Assembly: GCA_943326015.2 (NCBI GenBank)
Contig: CALPRQ020000010.1
Coordinates: forward strand, 1 to 64,000
Direction of reading: 5' to 3'
DNA from: Chitinophaga pinensis
GTDB taxonomy: Bacteria > Pseudomonadota > Gammaproteobacteria > Burkholderiales > Burkholderiaceae_C
DNA: 64,000 nucleotides
Every line of letters begins with the position of its first letter. Within the stretch, counting starts at the first letter, position 1. Below the pieces are notes generated by a model that was not told the DNA's origin, made no database searches, and was given only the letters and a program-made list of their open reading frames with translations. Positions 45,728-53,707 of the stretch are shown one piece after another. The translations under genes were made by a program, and so were the position numbers.

Positions 45728-46022
45728 CCAAACACAGCGGGAGCCGCCTTCAAAACGCTGGCCTGATCCACCAGCGAGCAAGCCCTCGATGGCCATCCGA
45801 GTCTGACCCGCGCAGTGATTACATCGGACTCGGCGCGCGACACGGCGGGGCAGCTCGAAAGTTAATTGCCGCCGAATCGAGGGACACGGATCGCACCCAA
45901 TACCGCCCGCACTCGCGGGCCTTACCGCGCAGCGCCTTCATCGCGAGGGCGCTGCCCAGTGAAATCCACCCACCAGACCCGGCCCAGCGCCGGGTTTCCT
46001 GTTTCCAACCACTAGGATAGCC

Positions 46023-47381
46023 ATGAACCCGATTCCCCTGCCCCGCTGGGCGCGGATCAGCATCGCGCTGGCTTGCGTCGGCATCGGCCTGGCCAGCAGC
46101 ACTGTGGCCGGCTGGTTGCTGGTACGCGGGCTTGAGTTGACCGAGCCAGACGACAAAGCCCGACTGATCCTGACTGCTGCTGGCGTGCTGATGATCCTGA
46201 CGGAGCTCACGGCGTTTTTCCTGACGGCGCTGCTGCCGACGGCCCGTCTGTACCAGCTGCGCATCATGGGCATCGCCCTACTGGTGTTCGAGGTCGTGAC
46301 GATCTTCGGCACCCGCCTGGTGCTTACCGACAGCGCCGAATCCGCTGCCATCGCCCACGCCACCCGGATCGAGAACGTGCAGCGATCCATCAAAGCGCGC
46401 AAGGCGGACGCAGACCGGGTGCGCGCCGTGGGCGAGCGCCAGGCTGCCAGCGACCACGCCTGGACCCGCCACCTCGGTACGCTAGCCATCAAGCAGGCCG
46501 ACGCTATGGAGCGTGAAATCGAGCCGCTGCGCGAGCAGCTGGCCGAGCTGCAAGCCCAGCGCCGCCCCACCTTTCAGCATGCCTTGGGGCCGCAGTTGGC
46601 CCTGGCGCACAGCATCGCCACCCCGGTGCTGATCAGCTCGACCGGCCTGGTCCTGTTCGGTGTCGCAGGCTTGATGCTGCGCCGGAACAGGGATGAGGTG
46701 CAGCTGGTACAGCCTGCGGTACAGGATCAGCCAGACCCGGTACAGCCGGTACAGGCCACACCGGTACAGTCGATCAGCCCGGTACAGACCGTACCGGAGT
46801 ACCGTACCGCCGTACCGATGGGCGCTGTACCGGCTGTACCGCAAGCTGTCAGCGCACTGCATCACTGGCGATCGATTGCCGCAGTCGCCCCACTGGCGGC
46901 GATGTCGGTGGCGCCTGTCGCTGTTGCGGCTCCCGCTGCCAAGGCGACGGCCGAAGCCCCGGCAGAAGCCGCAACCACCCCCGAGATTGAGCCTGCTACG
47001 CCCGTGGAGGTACGGTCAGAAGCAGCGCCGGTACAGTCCGCGGTACAGGTGCAGACTGACGCGGTACAGCCTGCGCAGCCGGTACAGCTTGAGTCGGTAC
47101 AGGTTTCCGATGATGCCGGTACAGACAAACAGGAGATCGGTACGGTCGAGCCTGAGGCCGGAACAGGCGGTGATGACTGTTACCAGCGCCTGCGCGCCGC
47201 CGTGATGGCCGGCGAGGTCAAGCCAAACGTGCGAACGCTGCGGGAGGCCCGGTACGGCGGCACCGACGCGGTTCGCCGCTACCTGCAGCAGCTCGCTGCC
47301 GAGGGATTGATCACCAAGACCACCAAGGGGTACGCCCTGGCCCAGCATCCACCAGTCCACATCAAAGACCTGTTTGTTTGA
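46023..47381 (+). CDS. Multi-pass membrane protein with V/Q/P-rich linker and C-terminal winged-helix-like domain
   Basis: Several N-terminal TM segments; C-term CYQRLRAAVMAGEVKPNVRTLREARYGGTDAVRRYLQQLAAEGLITKTTKGY. Confidence 0.65.
   Translation: MNPIPLPRWARISIALACVGIGLASSTVAGWLLVRGLELTEPDDKARLILTAAGVLMILTELTAFFLTALLPTARLYQLRIMGIALLVFEVVTIFGTRLVLTDSAESAAIAHATRIENVQRSIKARKADADRVRAVGERQAASDHAWTRHLGTLAIKQADAMEREIEPLREQLAELQAQRRPTFQHALGPQLALAHSIATPVLISSTGLVLFGVAGLMLRRNRDEVQLVQPAVQDQPDPVQPVQATPVQSISPVQTVPEYRTAVPMGAVPAVPQAVSALHHWRSIAAVAPLAAMSVAPVAVAAPAAKATAEAPAEAATTPEIEPATPVEVRSEAAPVQSAVQVQTDAVQPAQPVQLESVQVSDDAGTDKQEIGTVEPEAGTGGDDCYQRLRAAVMAGEVKPNVRTLREARYGGTDAVRRYLQQLAAEGLITKTTKGYALAQHPPVHIKDLFV
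46706..47145 (+). repeat. Cluster of GGTACAG / CTGTACC motifs inside the coding sequence
   Basis: 12 GGTACAG and 2 CTGTACC by eye, plus further GTAC-centred variants. Confidence 0.85.
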
Positions 47382-47390
47382 CCCCAACCC

Positions 47391-47412
47391 GCCCTCCCAG
47401 TGAGGGCTTTTT
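47391..47412 (+). terminator. Intrinsic terminator-like hairpin
   Basis: GCCCTCCCAGTGAGGGCTTTTT. Confidence 0.7.
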
Positions 47413-47426
47413 CTTGAAAGACCACC

Positions 47427-47951
47427 ATGAAGATTTACATCGGCACCAAGATCATCCAGGCCGCGCCCATGACGCGCCTGGCCTACAACGACTTCCGAGG
47501 CTGGACGCTGCCGGCCGACGAGTGTGGCGCGGACAAGGGCTACCTGGTCGAATATCTCGACGGCGGAAAGCCGAACACCGCCACGCACACCGGCTATGTC
47601 AGCTGGAGTCCGAAGGAGCAGTTTGAGAACGCTTACCGACCCGCCACCGGACTGACGTTCGGCCTGGCCATTGAAGCGATGAAGGCCGGAAAGCGCGTCG
47701 GGCGTGCCGGCTGGAACGTAAAGGGTATGTGGGTGCGCTACATCGACCCATATGCGCCGCACCCGGACACGGTGGCCGGTCGCTGCGATGGGGTGTATAC
47801 CAACCCTTACTTCAAGGCTTCCGACAACAACGCCGATGCGCAAGGCACGATGCTCCCCTGGATTGGCATGAAGACCGCCGACAACAAGTTCGTGCCATGG
47901 CTCGCCAGCCAGACCGACATGCTCGCTGAAGACTGGCAGATCGTCGAGTAA
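47427..47951 (+). CDS. DUF2829/Tad2-like protein (possible Thoeris inhibitor) with N-terminal extension
   Basis: LTFGLAIEAMKAGKRVGRAGWNVKGMWVRYI...MKTADNKFVPWLASQTDMLAEDWQIVE. Confidence 0.75.
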   Translation: MKIYIGTKIIQAAPMTRLAYNDFRGWTLPADECGADKGYLVEYLDGGKPNTATHTGYVSWSPKEQFENAYRPATGLTFGLAIEAMKAGKRVGRAGWNVKGMWVRYIDPYAPHPDTVAGRCDGVYTNPYFKASDNNADAQGTMLPWIGMKTADNKFVPWLASQTDMLAEDWQIVE

Positions 47952-47970
47952 CTGCACCACATGCAGCCCA

Positions 47971-47995
47971 AGCCCGCCAAAGAGCGGGCTTTTTT
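47971..47995 (+). terminator. Intrinsic terminator-like hairpin
   Basis: AGCCCGCCAAAGAGCGGGCTTTTTT. Confidence 0.75.
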
Positions 47996-48013
47996 ACACA
48001 CACACCAACCGCC

Positions 48014-48244
48014 ATGACCACTCATCCTGCGCCCTTCGCCCACATCTTCCCGGCGTCCATCAGATCCCGCCTGCTGAGGCTGTCCATCAAGGCCGAACTG
48101 GCCGCGCAAGAGTCGCCGTTCGGTCGCAATGGCGCCGCATACCAAGCCGTCATCGAAAAGATCGATCAGACCCAAGAGGAGGCGCGCAAGCGCTGCCCAC
48201 ACCTCTTTTGCTACGACTACGCCCCCACCAAGGTGCATGCATGA
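48014..48244 (+). CDS. Hypothetical phage protein
   Basis: 76 aa. Confidence 0.5.
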   Translation: MTTHPAPFAHIFPASIRSRLLRLSIKAELAAQESPFGRNGAAYQAVIEKIDQTQEEARKRCPHLFCYDYAPTKVHA

Positions 48245-48486
48245 ACTGCTGCGACGGCTTCGGTAACTGCCGGCAGGGCCGGGACTGCCCGGTGCGCCGC
48301 CAGGCGCCATACCCGGCCACGCTGCCACCAGATCTTCCGGTCTGGCCTGATCGCGACCAAGACGCGCTCTGCCGCCGGCGGCTGCAGGCCATTTCCTCGG
48401 TGGCCGGCCATGCCGCCGTCACGATTCTGATGCTGGTCTGCGCCGCCATGGCTGCAGCTGGCTGGGTGCAGCTGCTGACCAGCTGA
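48241..48486 (+). CDS. Small Cys-rich membrane protein
   Basis: MNCCDGFGNCRQGRDCPVRRQ... C-terminal TM. Confidence 0.55.
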   Translation: MNCCDGFGNCRQGRDCPVRRQAPYPATLPPDLPVWPDRDQDALCRRRLQAISSVAGHAAVTILMLVCAAMAAAGWVQLLTS

Positions 48487-48510
48487 CGCACCACCAGCCC
48501 TCAAACCCCA

Positions 48511-48532
48511 GCCCGCCGCCTGCGGGCTTTTT
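48511..48532 (+). terminator. Intrinsic terminator-like hairpin
   Basis: GCCCGCCGCCTGCGGGCTTTTT. Confidence 0.7.
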
Positions 48533-48559
48533 CATGCCGAGACATCGGCCAAGGACAGA

Positions 48560-48712
48560 ATGAACATCATCCCGAAAGAGAAGATCACGGCGGCCGTTGA
48601 GCGCTGCCTGGCGCTGCACAGCGACCAGGAGGCCGCGATCGAGGCTGTGGCGCAGTCGCTGCACCTGCCGGTCGAGACGGTCCTGGAGTGCGTCGAGGGG
48701 GGTGCGAAGTGA
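48560..48712 (+). CDS. Hypothetical 50-aa phage protein
   Basis: MNIIPKEKITAAVERCLALHSDQEAAIEAVAQSLHLPVETVLECVEGGAK; coupled to methyltransferase. Confidence 0.5.
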   Translation: MNIIPKEKITAAVERCLALHSDQEAAIEAVAQSLHLPVETVLECVEGGAK

Positions 48713-49617
48713 AGGCGATCGACCTGTTCGCAGGCGCTGGCGGCTTCTCGACCGGCGCAGCAATGGCCGGCTGCAATGTCGTCTGGGCTGCCGATCACTG
48801 GCCTGCCGCCGTGCAGGTGCATGCCAACAACCACCCCGGCACTGAGCATGTCTGCCAAGACCTACAACAAGCCGACTGGACCGCAGTCCCGGCCCATGAC
48901 CTGCTCATGGCAAGCCCGGCTTGTCAAGGCCATAGTCGCGCTCGCGGCAAAGAGCGCGCGCACCACGACGCACAGCGATCCACCGCCTGGGCAGTCGTAT
49001 CGGCCGCAGAGTGCCACCGACCTGCCGTCGTCCTCGTCGAGAACGTGCCCGAGTTTGCCAAATGGGTGCTCTACCGGGCCTGGTGCGCGGCGATGCACGC
49101 ACTTGGATACGCACTGGCTCCGATGGTACTTGACGCGGCAGATCACGGCGTCCCGCAGCATCGCCGCAGGCTGTTCATCGTCGGCACACGGTCTAAGAAC
49201 CCGATCGAGCTGGCCCTGCCGCAGCGCGAGCACACGCCGGCCGCGCAGATCATCGATTTCGAGGCTGGCCGTTGGTCGCCGATTGAAAAGCCCGGGCGCA
49301 GCGCGAACACGCTCGCGCGCATCGCTGCCGGACGTGCAGCGCATGGATCGCGGTTCCTGACGGCGTACTACGGCAACGAACGCGGTGGGCGCAGTGTCAG
49401 CCGCCCGGTCGGGACGATCACCACGCGCGACCGCTGGGCCGTGATCGACGGCGAGCGCATGCGAATGTTGACCGTTGATGAATGTCGCGCAGCGATGGGA
49501 TTCCCTCATGGCTACCAGCTGCCCGAGACGCACAGGGAGGCAATCCACATGCTCGGAAATGCCGTGGTCCCGCCTGTGGCACGCGATGTCATCGAAGCAC
49601 TCAAGGAGGCAGTATGA
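48709..49617 (+). CDS. C5 cytosine DNA methyltransferase
   Basis: KAIDLFAGAGGFSTGAAMAG; SPACQGHS; VLVENVPEF. Confidence 0.9.
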   Translation: MKAIDLFAGAGGFSTGAAMAGCNVVWAADHWPAAVQVHANNHPGTEHVCQDLQQADWTAVPAHDLLMASPACQGHSRARGKERAHHDAQRSTAWAVVSAAECHRPAVVLVENVPEFAKWVLYRAWCAAMHALGYALAPMVLDAADHGVPQHRRRLFIVGTRSKNPIELALPQREHTPAAQIIDFEAGRWSPIEKPGRSANTLARIAAGRAAHGSRFLTAYYGNERGGRSVSRPVGTITTRDRWAVIDGERMRMLTVDECRAAMGFPHGYQLPETHREAIHMLGNAVVPPVARDVIEALKEAV

Positions 49618-49955
49618 ACGCAAACACCAAGCTCTACATCGTCCACATCCCCGGCCCTGACGACATCTACGCAGCCCCGAGTCATCGGGTGGCGCAGCTG
49701 ATGAAGGCTGCCCACGACAGGTCGATGATTGAATGGATCGCTGGCATGCGCGCCAAGGGCGAGATGCTGAGAATTTGCGCTGAAGACATGCTGGCCGTCA
49801 TCGAGGAGTGCGACGACCCGGAGGGGCATGCCGAACTTCTGACTGAGTTCAAGTATTCGGACTGGGGCATCACCGAGGACGATCTTCTGATCGAGACCGA
49901 GCTAGGGGACGCTTCGCAGGCGCAGCTTTTTGCACAGGAAGGAGAAACGAAATGA
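49614..49955 (+). CDS. Hypothetical phage protein
   Basis: MNANTKLYIVHIPGPDDIYAAPSHRVAQLMKAAHD... Confidence 0.55.
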   Translation: MNANTKLYIVHIPGPDDIYAAPSHRVAQLMKAAHDRSMIEWIAGMRAKGEMLRICAEDMLAVIEECDDPEGHAELLTEFKYSDWGITEDDLLIETELGDASQAQLFAQEGETK

Positions 49956-50191
49956 CCGAACAACAACCCAAGGCGCTGCAGCTAGCCGACAGGCTACGGA
50001 ACGAATACTGCGACGGCATGGCGTTTGATGCGGCAAAAGAGCTGCGCCGACTACATGCTCTGAACCAAGAGCTGTTGGAAGCGGCAAAGCTCTGCCGGCC
50101 TCATATGTACGACCACGCCAGCAACACGCAGGACTGCGCATTTGAAAAGCTGTGTGTTGTCATCGCAAAAGCTGAAGGAGAAATTAAATGA
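49952..50191 (+). CDS. Hypothetical phage protein
   Basis: 79 aa, 4-nt overlap. Confidence 0.5.
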   Translation: MTEQQPKALQLADRLRNEYCDGMAFDAAKELRRLHALNQELLEAAKLCRPHMYDHASNTQDCAFEKLCVVIAKAEGEIK

Positions 50192-50234
50192 CTGACCGCG
50201 AACTGCTGGATGCTGAAATTGGAAGGAACATGCA

Positions 50235-50933
50235 ATGACTAAAAAGTTTTTGGTGGATCACCGCCTACTGGAAATCATGAAGGAGGCGCTAGATGATGGC
50301 TTGAAAATTAGCCCAAATTCAGTTTTGCATGATCGACTCAGCGCAGAACTGGAGCAGCCGCAAGTCCATATCCCTGACGCCGGCACCAGCTTCCACCCTG
50401 CTGGGGCGACGCTGCTGCCGGTGGAGCTGACGCCTGAGATGCTGAAAGCAGGAGTGGAGGCTACCGAACGCTGTAAGCAGCGTTCGTTCAAAGGCGCTGT
50501 TCAGTGGGACTATGTGTTCCGTGCCATGCTTGCCGCCGCACCGCAGCCGCCATCTCGTCAGTCGGAGCCGACTGACAGCATGGGAATACCGCTGTCGTGT
50601 GGCAAACCGCTTTGCGCGCCCGGCCAGCACCATTCACTGTGCGTGCTGGCATCTGCGCCGCAGCCGCCAGTGGTGGAGCAGCCTCCGGTGGCGTGGACTG
50701 TTGCCGGGCAGGTGCAAAACTGGGAACGAGACTTCAGCGCATACCGTACCAAGCACTATGTACGTCCCGTTTACACCCACCCCCAGCCCCGGCGCAAGCC
50801 GCTGACGGATGAGCAGATCAACACCATCGTTACCGAGCAGTGGGGTAGTCGGGTTGTTCATGCAGCCCATAGGGCATTCGCCCGAGCCATCGAGCGCGCC
50901 CACGGGATCGGCCAGGAAGGCGGCGCAGCATGA
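50235..50933 (+). CDS. Hypothetical phage protein
   Basis: 232 aa, VELTPEMLKAGVEATERC... Confidence 0.55.
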   Translation: MTKKFLVDHRLLEIMKEALDDGLKISPNSVLHDRLSAELEQPQVHIPDAGTSFHPAGATLLPVELTPEMLKAGVEATERCKQRSFKGAVQWDYVFRAMLAAAPQPPSRQSEPTDSMGIPLSCGKPLCAPGQHHSLCVLASAPQPPVVEQPPVAWTVAGQVQNWERDFSAYRTKHYVRPVYTHPQPRRKPLTDEQINTIVTEQWGSRVVHAAHRAFARAIERAHGIGQEGGAA

Positions 50934-51001
50934 AAGAGCGTCCGATCATTTTCAGCGCACCGATGGTGCGCGCGATCCTGGCTGGAGTCCTACATGGGTA
51001 G
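50930..51001 (+). pseudogene. Truncated 5' end of the gene now at 51455, interrupted by HNH insertion
   Basis: MKERPIIFSAPMVRAILAGVLHG* versus MKERPILFSGAMVRALLAGTKTQ at 51455. Confidence 0.8.
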
Positions 51002-51458
51002 GCCCCGCAAAGGTGGTGGTAACGATGAGCGCCGCATTGTGTTCGATGACAAGTTGCTGCGTCGTTTACATGACGATGGAAAGACCATTGCCGAAATATC
51101 GGCTCTGCACGGGTGCAGCACTCACCCGGTGAAGATGGCTATACGGAGGCTCGGGCTATCAAGGCCGGCAAGACCTCGGACCGGAATGCTAGATGGCCCG
51201 AAGAACCCATCATGGAAGGGGGGTCGTCGGCAGCGCAGCGATGGCTACATCGAGGTCTGGACGCCGGCCGGCGTTCGCCTTGAGCACCAGGTCGTCATGG
51301 AGCGGAAACTCAGGCGCCCTCTCGTGGCTGGCGAGGTGGTACACCACATTGATGAGAACAAATCGAACAACGATCCGACCAACCTGAAGCTCACCACACA
51401 ATCCGAGCACATCCGAGAGCACTTGGTAGACATGCAAAAAGCGAGGTATGGGCGATGA
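50994..51458 (+). CDS. HNH homing endonuclease
   Basis: RLEHQVVMERKLRRPLVAGEVVHHIDENKSNNDPTNLKLTTQSEHIREH. Confidence 0.88.
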   Translation: MGRPRKGGGNDERRIVFDDKLLRRLHDDGKTIAEISALHGCSTHPVKMAIRRLGLSRPARPRTGMLDGPKNPSWKGGRRQRSDGYIEVWTPAGVRLEHQVVMERKLRRPLVAGEVVHHIDENKSNNDPTNLKLTTQSEHIREHLVDMQKARYGR

Positions 51459-52108
51459 AAGAACGGCCTATTCTGTTTTCTGGGGCCATGGTTCGGGCCT
51501 TGTTGGCCGGTACGAAGACGCAGATGCGGCTGGCCGTAAAACTCGACGCAACGCCCGAGCCCAAGCACTCACGAGATGTCATCCTGCGCTACCGCTGTCC
51601 ATACGGCCAGCCCGGAGACAGGCTGTGGGTGCGGGAGACGTGGCAAGGGCCGCTACTCGATGACGACGCAATCGAGAACCCGGAGGACATCGAAAGCCCG
51701 AAATACTGCTTCTACGCGGCAAACGGTGGGCCAGCGCCGGAGTACGAGGATGCAGACGGCGATCTGCATTGCCGCTGGAGGCCAAGCATTCACATGCCCC
51801 GCTGGGCCAGCCGCATCACGCTGGAGATCGTCAGCGTGCGCGTGGAGCGGCTGCAGGACATCAGCGAAGCGGATGCGCGAGCAGAGGGTGCGCGTTACCG
51901 GAAAATCAGCACAGGTGACGCACGCATAGGACTTATGGACTGGTGGTTTTTTGGCACAGACACTGCAGGCAATGACATTGGCGCAGGGTTGTGCGCAAAA
52001 GACGGGTACGAGCTTTTTTGGGAATACATCAACGGCGCGGGCTCATGGGATGCGAATCCCTGGATCTGGGTCATCGAGTTCAAGCGCGCGGAAGGAGAGG
52101 CAGCATGA
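51455..52108 (+). CDS. Phage protein of the MKERPILFSGxMVRALLxGTKTQ family
   Basis: 217 aa, CRYGQPGD-type motif YRCPYGQPGDRLWVRETW. Confidence 0.7.
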   Translation: MKERPILFSGAMVRALLAGTKTQMRLAVKLDATPEPKHSRDVILRYRCPYGQPGDRLWVRETWQGPLLDDDAIENPEDIESPKYCFYAANGGPAPEYEDADGDLHCRWRPSIHMPRWASRITLEIVSVRVERLQDISEADARAEGARYRKISTGDARIGLMDWWFFGTDTAGNDIGAGLCAKDGYELFWEYINGAGSWDANPWIWVIEFKRAEGEAA

Positions 52109-52440
52109 GAGTCACCGAACAATTCCAGGTGGATGCGTTCACCATTTACGAAGCGCCCATGCCGCCCGGCAAGAGCGTGCTGGACCCGATCACGGTGCTG
52201 CTGCGCGACTTCGGCGGCAGCGGCCAGGTCATCGTCGAATGCTACGGCGCGGCCTGGTCGTGCTGGTTCGGCGCGATCGGCAGCTACACGCTGCGCCTGT
52301 TCCTGGCCGGATGCGACGAGCACTACCTGGCCGGCAAGCTGGGTTGCGTCACGCACCGCTCGACAACGAAGCGCGAAGAGGCCTATCTGCGGCACATCGC
52401 ACGCGCCGTCATCGCAGCACTGAAAGGAGATGCAGCATGA
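52105..52440 (+). CDS. Hypothetical phage protein
   Basis: MRVTEQFQVDAFTIYEAPMPPGKSVLDPITVLLRDFGGSGQVIVECYGAAW. Confidence 0.6.
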   Translation: MRVTEQFQVDAFTIYEAPMPPGKSVLDPITVLLRDFGGSGQVIVECYGAAWSCWFGAIGSYTLRLFLAGCDEHYLAGKLGCVTHRSTTKREEAYLRHIARAVIAALKGDAA

Positions 52441-52802
52441 AACGCTGGGACGCCCAAGGCCTCACGGCCACCCAGCGCGCCATCCTAGACCGCCTCCAAG
52501 CCATCGGCCCGATGACGATACAGGAGCTGTGCGCTGAGCTGGATTTGTCCAGGGAAGGCGCTCGTAAAGCGGTCAACGGCCTGCACGAGATGAAGCGCAT
52601 CTACGTGCGCGACTGGCCCTACCTGGGCACCCAGCGCTCTCGGCAGTGGGCGCTGCGCACGGCAGGCCAGCGCGACGCCCAGAAGCCAACTGCCTGCACC
52701 AGGCCGGAATACGACAGGCGCTTTCGCGAGCGCCACAAGATCACGATTGCTCGGCGCAAGTCGCTACTGCCGCCGAGCCCGTTTCAAGGACTTATAACAT
52801 GA
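52437..52802 (+). CDS. Winged-helix DNA-binding protein
   Basis: TATQRAILDRLQAIGPMTIQELCAELDLSREGARKAVNGLHEMKRIYV. Confidence 0.65.
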   Translation: MKRWDAQGLTATQRAILDRLQAIGPMTIQELCAELDLSREGARKAVNGLHEMKRIYVRDWPYLGTQRSRQWALRTAGQRDAQKPTACTRPEYDRRFRERHKITIARRKSLLPPSPFQGLIT

Positions 52803-53062
52803 GCCGAAAACTCATCAACCGAAAAACCCTGCTTGGCATGATCACTTTTTGTGCCCGGACGATCGACTCGAAGGAGGCGGCCGGCGAGTTCCCGCGCCGC
52901 ATCGTGCTGTCGGCGCGCAGCGTGGCCTGGGATCTCGCCGAGGTCGAGGCATGGATTCAGGCCAGGCGGCAGGCCGGCGGCAAGGCGATCCGGCCTCTCG
53001 CCCCCCCAGCGGCCGCCAATGCCTCTCAGGTGGCCTGTGGCGCGCAGCAGCAGTCCAGGTGA
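52799..53062 (+). CDS. AlpA-like excisionase/regulator
   Basis: RKTLLGMITFCARTIDSKEAAGEFPRRIVLSARSVAWDLAEVEAWIQARR. Confidence 0.8.
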   Translation: MSRKLINRKTLLGMITFCARTIDSKEAAGEFPRRIVLSARSVAWDLAEVEAWIQARRQAGGKAIRPLAPPAAANASQVACGAQQQSR

Positions 53063-53688
53063 TCCGCCCACCGCTGCAGCAGATCGGCCTGCACGTCGAT
53101 GTGGCGGTCTGCATCGTACCGGGCCAGCGACCGCTCGCCCAGCGTCAGCGAAGAACCCGTGGCTCGCACGACGGTGCCGGGTTCATGGCTGTGATCAAGC
53201 AGCCACTCGACGCCCGTGTGCCGAATGTCGTACATGCTGGCGGAACCAACACGCGCACCGGCCATTGCCGCCATGCTGACCGCGCGCGCCAACACCTTGC
53301 CCAGTGCATCTGACGACACATGCGCACCAGCCACCCTGAAAGCGGGCACCACATAGCGCGTCGCCGGCGCGCCTGGTGTCAGTCGGCCCCGGGCCTGATC
53401 CAGCTTGCGCAGCGCATCGAGCAGCGCGCGCGCCTGGCGCGAGAGCGGCATGCGCCGCGCCGGAAACAGGACGCTGCGGCGCTTGTCGTGCTGGATCAAC
53501 CAGCGACCCGCGCCAAGGTCCACATCATCCCAGGTCGCAGCGACAAGCTCCTGCGGCCTCAAAAGCGTCACCGCCTGCAAATGCAAGGCCAGGCGGTACT
53601 GTGCGACCGACGTTGCTCGGTCCACATGGGACATCACAGCGCCGATTTCATGATCGGCCAGCCTGATGGACTTCATTGAACGCGCCAT
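53026..53688 (-). CDS. Second, short tyrosine recombinase-like catalytic domain
   Basis: LHLQAVTLLRPQELVAATWDDVDLGAGRWLI...YDIRHTGVEWLLDH...ERSLARYD. Confidence 0.65.
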   Translation of the reverse strand: MARSMKSIRLADHEIGAVMSHVDRATSVAQYRLALHLQAVTLLRPQELVAATWDDVDLGAGRWLIQHDKRRSVLFPARRMPLSRQARALLDALRKLDQARGRLTPGAPATRYVVPAFRVAGAHVSSDALGKVLARAVSMAAMAGARVGSASMYDIRHTGVEWLLDHSHEPGTVVRATGSSLTLGERSLARYDADRHIDVQADLLQRWADHLDCCCAPQAT

Positions 53689-53692
53689 ATCT

Positions 53693-53702
53693 CCCCCCCC
53701 CC
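53693..53702. repeat. C10/G10 homopolymer between the two recombinase genes
   Basis: ATCTCCCCCCCCCCTCC; G-rich in the minus-strand RBS region of the 53688 start. Confidence 0.85.
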
Positions 53703-53707
53703 TCCTC

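Noticed and set aside
46482-47205. RY-repeat ORFs (46693..47205 +, 46482..46865 -)
   Set aside because: Off-frame readings of the GGTACAG array; the TM/winged-helix ORF in frame 46023..47381 is the plausible product.
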